Shown: positions 1-13,328 of the stretch, piece by piece
Layout of the letters: the number at the start of each line of letters is the position of its first letter
Position numbering within the stretch: position 1 is the first letter of the stretch
DNA from: Fasciola hepatica
Taxonomy: Eukaryota; Platyhelminthes; Trematoda; Plagiorchiida; Fasciolidae
Direction of reading: 5' to 3'
Length of the DNA stretch: 64,000 nucleotides
Assembly: GCA_948099385.1 (NCBI GenBank)
Contig: CANUEZ040000001.1
Location: 198,501 to 262,500 of the forward strand
Translations under genes and position numbers: made by a program
The notes under the pieces: model-generated
Database searches by the model: none
Told to the model about the DNA's origin: nothing
The model's input: only the letters and a program-made list of their open reading frames with translations

Positions 1-690
1 AATGAGCATCTTTTAGAGACATTATGTTTTCTGAACGACTGCTAAAACGATTTATCTAACTAATGTATCCCATATTTTTGATAGTTCTAGGATTCATGGA
101 TTTAAAGCCAACGTACTCCCTTGAAAAAAATGCATGGCGCTCAAGACAGAATAATATAAAACAACCGAAACAAGCCAACGGTATTATCACGCCTAAAATT
201 GAGATAATTACTGAAATTGTTGCCCGATGAAAATACGTTTTTATTTTGTTTCAACCACTGCATGCTTTGTCACACCTAAACTGTGAACCATAAGACACTG
301 TCATAGACTAGCGTTTCCTAGATTCCAGACACGTAAAATTAACTAGTTTGGTTATATATAGAAAACACGAATAGCGAACAAGCTCGTTTTCGGTAACATC
401 ACCCTCGTGGCTAATACAATTGCATTTATAGGTTAGAAATGCATAAATTATGACAATTTCCGATTGCTAAATTTTGATTGCATAGCCATCAAAGTTGGTG
501 TTGCGTAATTAGGAAAGAGAAGAGGGGAAGTGTTATTGTTTTGTCGTTGAGAAAGATATCAGTGAAACAATGAACATGGGTTTCGGGGATTATCCATTTC
601 CGGTTTCAACCAAAGGGCCAACGTGTGTGTTACACTGAGCTCCGGTCTAGGATCGCGGCCAGGGGAGTTTGAGTGTCTTAACGAAAAGTT
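1..690. other. Non-coding stretch beyond the 3' end of Penelope copy 1
   Basis: No recognisable gene or RNA. It lies just past the GIY-YIG end of the minus-strand Penelope-like relic and may hold its 3' untranslated or terminal-repeat sequence, but I see no clear boundary. Confidence 0.4.
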
Positions 691-2030
691 TCTGAGAACA
701 AAGCGACGGATTGAATAATCTGGTCGCCACAGGCTCTGCCGTTGCTAGATGTTATTTTCGACCTACCTTTGGCGCGTTCGCAAAGACTCTGTAGACTATT
801 TTGAACGTGTCATCCTTTACGTGTTGTCCAGTGTCCGCAAGGTGTGCCACAATCGCGTTGGTGATGGATTTTCTGTTTCCTGTAGACAGCCAAACTGGTT
901 CGTGCTCTTTGATCCTTTGTGATAGTTGTCATGTCGTTCTACCTATATAGCTTGCCGGACATGAGCAAACAAACGAATAGGTTAGCATGGATGAGGTGAG
1001 GTCATGTAACTTGTTTTTTAGATTCGTCGAGATAACTGGCCGACAGGTGAGGAGGGCACGTAGCGTGGCAGCGGGAAAGGTGCGAGCCATTGCCTTCTCC
1101 AAGTGTTATATTAGTAACTCGCTTTTGTAGTCTCCTTTGAAAGGGATTCGAATGTATAAATCTTTCTCACTAACGGTCACTAATGCTTGGCTCGTTGCCC
1201 TTTCCGCTATGTTCTCCTGAATGAAGCTCTCAGGTTATCCATTATCCAATAGCGTTTGCTTCAGATTGTCTAATTCTTCCCTCACTCTCTCATCCGAGCA
1301 AACCATTCGCACACACGGGCTGCGTGGGAACGAATAAGGTTACGTTTATGACCGATAAGTACAAAGATGGCGAAATTGGTGTAATGGCCTGTCCACGTTC
1401 GTTTGTGATACACGCGACGGAGCAGTTTGCCATCGCCACCTCTTAAAAGAAGCACATCTAGAAAGTGGATAGTGTTCCTTTCTTCTACTTCTGACGTAAA
1501 GTCAACCGCATTATGTGCCTGGTTGAACTCCTCCGCTAATGACTCCAGCCGTGTATGACTGTCAGTAAGGACAAAAATATCATCTACATATCAAGAGTAT
1601 ATGGGTACACTTTCTATCGTATCACTAAGTTTCCCGTTTTCTAGCTTAATCGTAAATATATCAGCAAGTAAGGGGCCTAGAGGTGACCCCATAGCTACTC
1701 CGTCGGTCTGACGGTAAAATTCTCCGCTGAAGGTAAACTGGACATTTAAATTGCATCGTAACAGTAGTTTCTTCAGATTGGCTACTAGAATACGGATATG
1801 GACTTCATTTTCCGCGATGAAATCGCAGAGGTCAGAAGTAGAATAACCCCACGTGTTAGCACCGAATTCGTCTTCAGTTCCGAGTGGATTTGCTTTGACA
1901 CCGCACGTAACTCAACTATGCAGTGCGGATGTCACACGCATTCAATCGACTCCTGTCTTTTAACAAGGTGGATCCCTTTTAGTAATTGCCTCAGCGTTCT
2001 AAAATTGCTACACTTATTGTTATGCACGAT
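690..2030 (-). pseudogene. Penelope-like element copy 1: reverse transcriptase + GIY-YIG endonuclease (broken)
   Basis: Penelope-like elements are retroelements that encode one protein with a telomerase-related reverse transcriptase (RT) and a C-terminal GIY-YIG nuclease. Reading the minus strand from about 2000 downward shows the RT block DGVAMGSPLGPLLAD, then YVDD (1579-1590), then a FLDVLLLR block and a conserved linker. The nuclease block follows with C-S-C-x-A-S-YIG (YIG at 941-949) and R-Q/T-L-S-Q-R-I-K-E-H. A TGA stop (1591-1593) sits immediately before YVDD, probably from a decayed arginine or cysteine codon. There are other breaks and no start codon, so this is a dead, 5'-truncated copy. 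The family call is firm because both domains are present in the right order. A second, more diverged copy follows in the same orientation at 2440-4330. Confidence 0.86.
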
Positions 2031-2439
2031 AGTCGGTGAAGGGGCTGACAACCTGTCCCAGAGAGATTTGACTGCAGTTAAGGTTGTTCTGAATAACATT
2101 TAAAGCCATACTGTACATATAAATATGCAGGAGAAACTTGTACTTTCTATTGATACAGATTATTGGTTTATCACCCGTTGTTGCCCATTGGTATAGAATG
2201 TAGTTTTACTCAGTAATAATGTATCACATCCCAAATCCGTTCAGAATGTGCCGAAAAAATATGCTCTAGGTGATATCTTATAGGTAAGCGTTTGTTGTCA
2301 GGTAACGTAATCGGAAAAGATGGTGGTTGATCGGTTATCGCGGGTGACCTTTTTTAAGACCAATTTGCAATCTAATGATCTTGGGATAATAATCCATGCC
2401 CGGGAATGTCAGACGTTTTGCATGTTAGTGTCTGTATAG

Positions 2440-4330
2440 ATGTGTGTGTACCTGCACTGGGGGTGCGGGCTATAGGTCCCTGTTCTCTCAGTGGCGGCAT
2501 GGTCATTTGGGGTCAGCGACGTGTGGTAACTTTTGGAATGTTTATACATCAGCGATATTAGTTCCTTCCGTATGCCAGAAATGTCTGTCCCATTGTTTCG
2601 GTTTGAGCTTGTGGGATGGATGGCAATTACCAAAACCTCGACATATAGGCTCTCAGTGTTTATACGAAAACCCCGTTGGAGGATACCAGTGTTATCGTTA
2701 TCCTCAGTGTAGCTCTCGGCTGTAGATTAGAGTGCCATAGCCGAGTCGCGCTCCAATTTCGTCAGGGCAATTGTCAGTTGGCCTAGATTTCTCTTTCCCT
2801 TTATGTTCCAAAAGCTTACATGTTAGCTGCCTGTTTGTTTGACCAATTTACGTGGCAGGACAATCCTCGTATTTGATCATATAAATGCAATTACTTTGGT
2901 CTTGTATTTGGAGGGGGTCATTGGTCCTTGTGAACTGACTTTGCAAGGTGTTGTTTATCCGAAAGAATACACGGATGTCATAGGTACCCTGTACCACTCT
3001 GATTCCTCCCGAGGTGCTCGACCTGTACGAGATGCTAACGGAAATCAGCCATTCCAATGTTTTCTAGTTTTTTGTCGTTATTGTGTTCATTAGTTCATGT
3101 CTAATTAGCTTTGGTGGATAGCTGTTGCCCTGTAAGATTGAGTGTAATCGTCTCATTTCCTGCCTGCTCGAGGTGTTTTTGGTGCCGAGTTTGTCAACTC
3201 GATTGGCTAACGACGGAATGAGCTCCCATTTGATAAGTTGTGCATGGACCAAATCGAAATTCTGATATCTGTCAGTGTGTGGGTTTTCTGTAAATGCTTA
3301 TTGTGAACGTCTGGGAGTCATTCACTTGTAAACGACAGCCCAGGAAATAGACAACTTTCTCCGTGCTCTCTGTTTCTATTGTGGGTTTGATGGAGCCACA
3401 CAGCGGGTTAAGACCCTGAAGGAAGCCTTCTTTGGATTTCAATTTTAAAGTCGTGAAGTTATCATCGACACGTCTGACATAAATCCGTTGGAGAATGTGG
3501 AAGGTAGTCAAAGCTTTGGATTCGGTTGAGTGTAGAAATAGGTGGGCTACAATTGGTGATGCAAGGGAGCTCATGGCCACGCAATCAGTCGGTTTGTATT
3601 GAGTGTGACTGATTGGTGTGACAGGTTAGTGAATTTTTGGTAATGCGTAAAATCCCCAGGTCTTTTCGTTTTGGTGCGAAAGGAAACCACAAAAAAGTTC
3701 CGAGATTTCCTTTTAAGTCCGATAGGTATTTGTTTGTCCGGGTTTTGCCTTGTTCAAAGTAGCAGTCACTTTCTTTTTTCAATATTTTCTTGGGGTCTAG
3801 TACTTTTGATTCCCAGTCTGAGATGTTGAATATGACCGTTACATTGCTTTTGCCCGCCTTGGTGACGTGAATTGAACGGCTCCTTTCTAGGGCGATTAGT
3901 GCCTTTCGTTTCTTTGTTGATTTGTTTGTAGTGATTGGTTCCTGGTTATTAAGGATACTGCATATCCTGAGTCTGGCTTAGTTGGCGTTTTCAAGTCGAA
4001 TCTTCATTAGAGATCACTCTAGGAAGGGAACCAGTTATTAGGCCGTTGAAGCTTTCCTATGTAAACTAAAGTTCAGTCGTTTTTGGAGCAGCTGCTGTTC
4101 TGCCAATGTTAAGGCTCTGTCCGAAAGGTTTTTAACAAGATTTCTCGGATCGGCCACTTAGAACTGTCTTGAATTTGGTTGCATATACCTTTTCGATACT
4201 TTTGGTTCGCTATTTTGTAAATTTTCTTTTTCTGGCTTGACTGGCAGGGTTTAAAAGCATGTAAATGTTGTTGATCGATAGTAAGCTTAACTTTATTGAA
4301 GATGTGTGATGGCAACAATATTTTTTCTAT
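2440..4330 (-). pseudogene. Penelope-like element copy 2: N-terminal region, partial RT and GIY-YIG (broken)
   Basis: A second Penelope-like relic, of a different subfamily from copy 1. In minus-strand order I see: an N-terminal motif NLSDRALTLAE followed by LLQKRLNF (about 4020-4130), typical of the region upstream of Penelope RTs; a KAGKSNVTVI-like block (about 3850); RT blocks with VAMSSLASPIVA (about 3550-3580); the catalytic box as RVDD rather than YVDD (3461-3472); a FLGCRL and YRKPTH block (3272-3330); and a linker with NRVDKLGTKNTSS. The GIY-YIG domain opens with CIYMIKYEDCPATYVG (about 2840-2890). Much of the RT fingers region between about 3590 and 3850 appears deleted. Several frameshifts and stops make it inactive. 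Confidence 0.82.
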
Positions 4331-4333
4331 CAA

Positions 4334-7300
4334 TAGTACTGTTGCAAATTACTAAATACACAGCTTACTTATCAACAACGACTTGCGGAGTTTACCTAGG
4401 CAGAAACATTACGACTTCCTATATTATCTGAACAATCGGTAACACGTGTATCTTACTGTCCACAGAAATCGCCACTATATTCAGCTCAGGCCTTATGGGT
4501 ATTTTGGAGTGAGTCCACAACACAAAGTACAAAATATGGTGCATATATTCTTGGCGGAATATTCTGTAGCTGATTGGTAGTAAAATGAAAACGGTTTTGC
4601 CTGACATCATTGCACAGGTGGTTCAGCACAAAGCCTGGTTGTATCTGACATCCTAAATGTTGGCTAGCAGAACGGAATTTTGTGCTTTTATTACAAAATG
4701 TCCCCAGCAAAATATCTGGGTAACTTACCCGGCGTTATCGATCTACCGTTGGCTTTGAATGCAAAAGGAATCATTAGGATTCAGCTATGTTAATTTAGCC
4801 CATGAATGTAAAACAGATTTTATTCATGGTTCTTGTAGTTCCAAATAACAAAGCTTGGGGAATAAAATGTGATTTTTGCTCATAATAAGTGCCTTCACAC
4901 AATGTGGACTATTCCATATGGGTTGCGAGAATGAATAATGCTACGTTGCTCTTTTGGACTGCACTCCATGACAGTCAAACGCGGGGATAATGTGACGACA
5001 TTACCTGCGACCACATCTGCAAGCAGAAATGCAACGTGTAATGAAGTTAAAGCATCTACACTGTTCCTGACAACAAAATGATGAATAGCAGCTGTTGGAA
5101 CCAGAGATTCGCCAAAAAAATACATCGTTCAAGCAACTAATGTATATAACTTCCATACCTGTGGCACCAGTTAGACAGAACTGAATATATAAGATAAACC
5201 TAAACAACAATCGCAAGTTATTTTATTACACTATATTTGGTTTCTACTGATCAGTCTATAATTTAAAAAAGTGAACCTTCTAAATGAGATGGCTAAAATC
5301 GGCACCTTTACCAACTAGTCATCTCCGCCACGAGGATATGGAGGAAGAATACAAGACACAATAGACTTGCCACTGTACACGAATAAATAATCAGTGTCAT
5401 TCTTGAAACGGATAAGTGACCTCACTGAGTTCTTGACTGAAAATCCATGCGAATGTTGCCGAAGTTCCAACGGAGAAAATGCTGAGCGGCACAGTACTTC
5501 ACAAATGGTTGCCTAACAGTACACACATGGTTAAAGTGCAAACGAAGCTAGTAGGGCTTTCCGTAGATTTGACGCACTAGAAATCCGTAGTGTGCAATAT
5601 GCAGACCAACTTACGACCACGCAAAGCAATAAAGTCTATAAACAGATCAGTGAAAAGAGAACATTTTTCAAGTCGTTAAAAGGTTATAATTTCCAGAACA
5701 TCATGGTAGACTCAAAAGTAGATTTCCATGGTGGATGGCAGTTGGCTAGCTAGCCAGTGCTATAAATTGGAAAAGAAACTGTGAAAGTCGACCGCTGGCA
5801 TTCTGGAACGCACTCTTCTATGCACTCGTGAACCGCACGCAGTTTGACTATGAATCTACAATTGGCACCAAAGGCCAGTTTGATTGTAAACTTACAATCT
5901 CGGACTCTCCTCAAGGAAAGACCTGAATAAAGATTGTCAGATCGATAAAAAACAAAAGCTATTTCATTTCGTTGATAATTACAACACGGAGTCATTTTTA
6001 TGAATTATGAATCAGTGTGCTTTTTCATAGCTGATTTCTGGAAATGGCTAATATAGTTGTTCGTTTCAGGTAAACTTTGGAAAAGCCGCTTCCCTTTGTT
6101 GGTTTTCATCACAAAATAGAACCGATTAGAACTGAAAGAACTGCAGCGGTTTGCCCTGACTAAAAGCAATCAAATGAGACTTTATGGTTGTTGGTAAGCT
6201 CTAATTTTGTATGATGTTTTATATCTACATTCACTCAAAAATACTTCAAGTAAATGATAATGAAGGACCACTGAATTACTTCTTCAACATTCCTTAATCT
6301 ATTTTGTTTTCGATACACAGTTTTCATTCTGGCTCGGGAATCCGTGTGGATACTGCTCGTTTAGCAATAGATTTTCTTTCCTCCTAGCAATAAACCGAAG
6401 TTTTACATTTTGTATTTGTATGCCCCGAAAGGTCAAGTTTCTTTATGGCCACACTGTTCGTCATTGAAACAACGAGTGGGAGAGATGTATCTAAGTACGT
6501 CAATACAAAGCTGAAATGGTCATATAAGTGTGAGTCATGATCTTTGAAAATTACACGTCACATTTCGTATTTCTGCAGCAAAATGACATTTTCAGGGGAC
6601 TAACTCGTCCATGATTCACAAACCAACGAAGAACCCCCACTGTTTTCAAAAGCATCATTTTGAGACGGTCATTTGAAAGAAGTCAACTTGGCAATCGCCT
6701 TGATGGATGCATACATAAATGAAAATACAATGAATAGCTTGAGCTGCAGCAAATGAGAGAGAATTATTCACAGATTTTCTATCTGGCAAAAACTGTCCAC
6801 TATTTTACAATTGAGTGATACTGTTATTAAACAAATAAATTTTACCACAGCTAACTACTGGTTCGTTCAAAACCCATTCTCACTTTTTCATTCTCACGTA
6901 TATTTCAATTTGGTTGGTACTTGCCATTTGTAGTTAGAGTTTGTCCTTCTTTTTTGGCTAGTTGCTTATGAGCACTAAGTACATACACCGTGAACCTTGG
7001 ACATACGTGACGTATTTTCTCTGTTTCTAAGGTATCATACTGGTTTATACTCACGTTTTACGGTGCCTCTTATCAGAAGACCTGTATTTGTTTTCAACTT
7101 TGTTCGCCCAAAGGTTTGCATTTCTACTGCAAGATGATAATCCTGAGTGTTTTACTTGCAAATCCATCAGCAGGCTCGGAATCCCAGCCTTAATGTTTGT
7201 GTAGCTGCACTCTAGCACAGACCACCACGCGTAAACGGCACTGACACTTGTTGGGAAGTGCTTCCATTTGCCCCACAGATTCAGCTTATTTGTACTCATT

Positions 7301-10300
7301 TATTATTAACTCTCTTTCATATTACAGCTTTAGTCTAAATCAAACTTTTGTAGCCGATTTATTGATTCGTGACGGTAAACGTCTCCTGATTTGCTGATCG
7401 TATCGCAAACAAACTGCGCTACAGTTTCGTCCAGCTGCCTGCTACATTTCTGTTTATCAAATTAGCTGGTATTGAATAGCTTGATTTAGTGGTAAATTGA
7501 CAGGTGAAGACAAACTATTGTTTTAAAAAAAGTTTTTTACTTCATCGATTTGATGGAGCAATACACTCACGGATACTCTCAAAAATCTGGATTCCTGCAC
7601 AGCGGGAGATTGCAATTTAGAATGTGAACCTTGGCATAGTTTCTTCGTCCAGAAATTTAGTAGTCTTTGTTGTGGACCTAAAGCAGCCACGGAGAACTGA
7701 CAGCGTATTGTGGATGGTATTTTTCCGGACACCATGAGCCAGAGGTGCTTTATTTCAGTCAGTTTGCGTTCTACCACCTATACATACTTTTTCACAATCG
7801 TCTGAACTCATTCTATATGACCGGCGGCCTTTGTTGTTTCCACGATTACTCCACGGTTCTAAGTGAAGCAGAATACACTACGATATTTTCGAAGTGACTG
7901 AGGATGGTACATATTATAACCTCGCCTGAGTTATCTGTTTCGAATGTGCTTTGCAGCAGGTCAGGTAAACCTAATGATTTTCTGTGCACCCATCCAAGGT
8001 TCTAATTCATTCAAGAAAATCACAAACGTTTAGATGTATGTATGGAAATTTATTGATCATGACAAGAGATGAGTTGAATTCCCTGTTCTCACAGATGACG
8101 ACATTTATTCCACAAGTTGGATTCATCTAACAAGTTCGCACAATTCTCCTCGAATGCCATCAGATTTTGCTAACCGATTAATCCCTTCAACCTCCAGCTT
8201 TTAACCAACATCGGAATGAGAAACGAATATTTTTAATCAGTCGTGGTCACTGCTTTGAAAAATAATAGTCACGTTTAATGAATTTTAGCCATAAAGTTCT
8301 GTGACGTCACTGAGGTGAAAACTGATGCTTAGCAGTTTCTTTCCCTGAGGACGTCCTGTTGACATTTCCAAGGAGTGACTTTATAGAAGAAAGATTTCAA
8401 AAAATATATGATTCGCTGGACTTTTCCATTCAGATTTTCGGCTAGTCCTTCGATCCATCTGAAATGGGAAGGATCATGTTACTTTCCAAGAAAAATATTT
8501 AGGAAACGTACTTGACTGTTCACCGAGAACTGTAAAGACAAACCAGTAGTAACTTGCGTTGAACTTCACTCTGCAGCCATTGAATTTGATAAATTTTCTA
8601 CGTGCGGTACGATTCCATTAAAGCCCACTTTGCGCTGACCCGTTAAACTACGCAAATAAACATCATTACCAAAGAAATCGAGGAAAAATTAAAATGAAAT
8701 TAGTGACAGATTAACATGCTGCAGTGACTTACAGATAGCGATTTCCAATAGCTCTCCTGCTGCAGAGAAATATGTCTCACGATAATGATCATGTTTTGCA
8801 AACACGTCCTTCCTGGCAGCAAGTCTTACTACCTATGCACAAATCTTTGTCCTGTCATCAATGGAATACTCTGAATCCATTTAAAAATGTTTGCTTATAC
8901 TTGAATGTATCTAGCGTTTATCGTCTTATTTGTACTAATATTATTATTATTATATGACCACATGGGCGAGCCAACTAAACGTGATCATAAATGTCACAAA
9001 CATCGGAAAACACATGGGATTCAAGAGCACTCGAACAAAACTTGCAAACAGATGGTTTGAGTTGTTTTTTCCGGTATAATTCCGGTTAAGATCTCTTTAT
9101 TTACCTGGGTATGGGTTTGCTTGAGTTTATATTAAGTGGTACATCGTCAAGATCACATAGATACAAAATCAATCAAATATTCTGCTGTTGTTTATGGACA
9201 TCCAGATGAATTCACTACACTACGAGATGGAATTAAAGGGCAAAGAGGGAACAGGCAAGAAAAACTTTTCGCATCGCATTGAATTTTACTCAAGAGATAT
9301 TTTCCAAGATTTTCGCACGAAAGCAGTTGCATCAAGAATTTTGTACGTCGACTACATCAGGTTTAAGTTTATTATTTCTCACAGAGCTAACCATAGAAAA
9401 AGGGAAAATTGTTGTTGTTATCCGTCATTTTTATGGAAATGTACAGCTCTTATCTGAAGCCCACTCCGACCAGTATGTTTATAAAGAGTGAATATATGTT
9501 CATCCACTAACCTATAAAGAACATTAAAGTGGTAATTAAAATAAAGTATTCATTGACTGAATCGATGGGATATCAAACGGAAATTACCAATTTTTACCAA
9601 CAAATAGAACAGTCGGACGTCCACGCCAAATTAATATGCACCTATGCACTGCATTTTGTTTGTGGTGTTGCATGTACGGGTCGGAGATAAACCCAACTTT
9701 CCACCAAATAGTACGGACACATCCAGTTAAACTGGATTCAACTTTGTGAATCTCTGCAAAGAAAAGTTATTATCTTCCTCCTGAGCACAACACACTCGCC
9801 GGTTCAATATGGTCATTATTTGCTTGCACGCATTTTTCGTCAAACAGCCTCCTAGTCTGTTTTTATTCTGTGTACAACAGCTTTGAATTATTTACTGAAC
9901 TGATTACGACACTTAATTACTCTGAACACTACTCTCATTTGGGATTCATTCTCAGCCTTTCACATGAACATCGCCGTGTTTCTGAGTGGCACGTTTTGAC
10001 ACAGTATGTGCGCTGACTGAGAAGGGCAACACCAAATTCATACTCATGTAGTGCTTATGGCCAAAAAAACCTTTGAACAGTCTAGAGCAGGCGTGAAGAA
10101 GTATCTATTTTTAGAATCCAAAGATGACTCTTCCAACGAACGGTGAAGTACTCAATTACAGAGGTGATTTGGCAGAAGAGTCTCGGGTACGCATACCTGA
10201 TGATCGGAAAAACTGCGACGTCGGTCGTGTGCTACCGAGGAAACTTTGTCCTATCGTGAAGATGTGATACCACACTACTTAGACTGAAAACATGTAGTGC

Positions 10301-12250
10301 TTACTTTGCAAAGGAAAATACCAAATTTAGATGTTGGCCGTCAACTGAGAATGCCGGTTGTAAAATGTGCTATGTTACCTCGCAGGAATGGGACATAAAT
10401 GGTTCACAAATCTAGCAGTTGGAAGAGCCCATAACACAGCATACCTGTGAAACCTTGGAAGACTGTCCGGAAAGATCTGTTCCGTTTGACTTGATAAAAC
10501 AATACGAAAGTAATCAGTACATTGTGCTTGAGTGTGGAGACAGCAGTACGTTTTTCAAATACAGAAGAAAATACGGTAGTTAGCCCACTTGATAACGAAA
10601 GTATACCTTACAGAAAGGTATTACTAATGAGTTATCATGTTTACTTTTTATATTTTGAAAGTTATCTCAGAATTACTTCTTTTTAGTTCGCTGGAATAAT
10701 GCATTTGGTGTGCCCTTTTCCAAAGCATATTAACTAGGAAAACCTCCAACTAAAGCTGGCTATATATTTCGCTATTAGAACGGAAATCAATAGTTCGATG
10801 AAATATTCATGGCAACACGCGGTGCGTGAAAAGCAACTCTGGAGAGTATCGTTTCCACTTACAGAATTCCTTCAAAAAAACTGTTGACAAATGATATGAT
10901 GATGTGCAATATTTATATGCGTAGGAAACTGTTACAGTTCAAACTATTTTGTACGTCTTCGCATTGGCAGTGCAACATTTAAACAGCTCTGGTTGATAAG
11001 CTTGCTAATGTTTACAAGACATTTCGGAAAATTCAAAAGCTAAATAAGCTGATCTAGAATAGTATACCGACGCAGAAAACGAAAAGAATCTTACGATATT
11101 TAGGTGACTTTTAAAATTAATTTTGTTTATGTTCGTGTGCAGTTTGAATAAATTCCACAGATAGTTCAAAACTCGTGCATTGGCTGCTGAAATGGAAGGG
11201 ATGCGTGGGAGACGTAACTAGCATCGATTGTTCTCATTTATGATAAGATTCCGCGAGTTCTTTTTACGTCACATCATGCATATTTTCATGGTGGCCACAT
11301 TGTGTTGTGTCGCATATGTTCTCGGTTCACGTTTCTTCCAAGGTAAAGTAGAGTAGATATTTCTCATATAAAAAGAAAACCGGTATTCAGTTTCGCTTAT
11401 GAAAATACTCGTTGGTATTTTCCTCATGAAATACAAGCAATATTCATCTAATTTGCATCGAACAGTTTTTAGTCTACAGCCCTAGCCTTAATGTGAAAGC
11501 CATCTTCCTAATGGCTACCACTTGAAAATCATTAAAAATCTAACGACGTCCCTATAAGTAACGGACCTAAGACGAGCATAGGTGTGAACTGTTCGACTAT
11601 CGTTTTCTCCGTAACATAGATTCGTCTACTGAAACAACCAAAACTCTCGGGTATTTTGCATTGCCTTTTGCTGCGAATGTGCTGTCGAACGCAACGAATT
11701 ATATGGCGATAGACCTCTCTATATCAGAGGTAAAGGTGTTATGAATTGAACGAATCATAATGTTCTATCTCGTTATGCATTTCGTGAAATAATTGATTGG
11801 ATACTAAAATTTTCGACTGAAAATTAATAAGGTTTGTGAAGGACTTTGCAAGAAGTGCATCCCATGAAATCACGAAATTTGGAGTTGATATTAACTGGCG
11901 TGTTGACAATAGAGCTTTCCGTACTCAAATCCTTGATACTACAAAACGATCTAAAAACCAAATGATATGATCAGTTTTAATTCCGAACTTCAGAAGCTTC
12001 CTTCAACCACTTTCTAATAATTGTTTCCCTAATTCACATTCAATCTGGATCTAGGGATAAAATTTATCAGGAGAGTAACCATCCTTTACAGTTTAACTGA
12101 CAATTAAAGAATCGACAGTAATGTGAGGAGAGTAACAACCAATTGATAATGAAGTACGAGGCTAAAAATCACTGACAAACCTCAAACGAGATTAAATACA
12201 CACACAATTCGGTCTAACCTTTCAAGGGTATCCCATTTAATAACTATAGA
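4334..12250. other. Long stretch with no recognised gene
   Basis: About 8 kb of AT-rich sequence. Frames of 60-90 codons occur on both strands (for example minus 7051-7299 and 7523-7777) but match no family I know and are within chance expectation. A short ATT run lies near 8938-8952. It could be intronic, intergenic or very old repeat sequence. Confidence 0.5.
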
Positions 12251-13328
12251 TTACAGCTGCACGTAACGCAAATATCTAATAATCCGTAACAATTTTTGAC
12301 CACATAACTTACAATGTATCATGCGTTGGTTGCCAATTCGTCGACGCAGCTGGATTACTGTAATAATTAAATTTTGTAAACTGGTGTTAGAGGGTTCATA
12401 AAAGAATTCAGCACTCATTTTGAAGGTGACCACATTTTCATTGTTCATTACAATATTTGAATGATATAGCGTTTGAAGCAAAATGTGAGAAACCCAAGCA
12501 AAACGCAATTGTTTTTCACGTGACGAAAAAGGATTCAAGGGTGATCTTGACGTTTTCAAAACATGGAGAACAACAGCCTACACTTTTGGAAATAAGTCGA
12601 ATTTGGTTGGACAATCACATTTGATGTTTTGTCAGAAACTGTAAACTCATTTAGTTCACACAAACCGAGTGATGTCAACGTGTTTTACTGGGGTAACGCT
12701 GCACCCAATAAATCTGCGGTAAGACATGAACTGCTGCAATAAGGCATCAAACACTCTCTTAATCTGACGCAAAATTAGACATGCGTATGTGCACTTTTGA
12801 TACAAATAATTAAAAACCAAGAACACTAGTGTGGTTTGGACCCATTCACGGATGACCTCCACCATCCGGTACATTTTCTTCTGTCCCATTTGTTGAGTGT
12901 GGTTAAGACAAGTGGGCTTTGTAAATGTCTTCCTCTTGTTATTTACCAGTCGAAATTTTATTGGCGCAGTATGCGTCCCATATTTGACTTTTGTGTCAAT
13001 GTAAAGTAACACCACCTACAGCATGGTTCCCAAGTAGATTTATACACCTGAACCTCAACAATCTCGTTTTTATTTGTATAGAATCAATCCCTCTTTCACT
13101 GATGGTAGAGTTATGTTGAACGAAGGAGGTATCTAGTCGTAATTTACCAAAATGTTTAAAAATTTGCAAATGTGGAACCAAGAACCGATGCAATCTACCT
13201 AAGATGATGTAGATTTGATGTTCATTGAGTACACTGAAATTTAGATATTTCAATTTACACCAGCTGGAGTGGAATGGAATTAGAGACATTTCACTGATCT
13301 TATTGCATAGACAGACTGAATCATTCAT
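12251..13328 (-). CDS. Cluster of three unassigned minus-strand open frames
   Basis: Three successive frames lie on the minus strand: 13328-12996 (110 codons), 13015-12656 (119 codons, overlapping the first by 20 bases) and 12559-12251 (102 codons). I recognise no domain. The peptides are rich in basic and hydrophobic residues with scattered Cys and His, and no membrane segment or signal peptide stands out. Frames of this length are individually plausible by chance, but three in tandem on one strand within 1.1 kb, in a region otherwise without frames over 100 codons, is mildly unusual. It could be a decayed mobile-element gene, exons of an unknown gene, or coincidence. No function is proposed. 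Confidence 0.2.
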
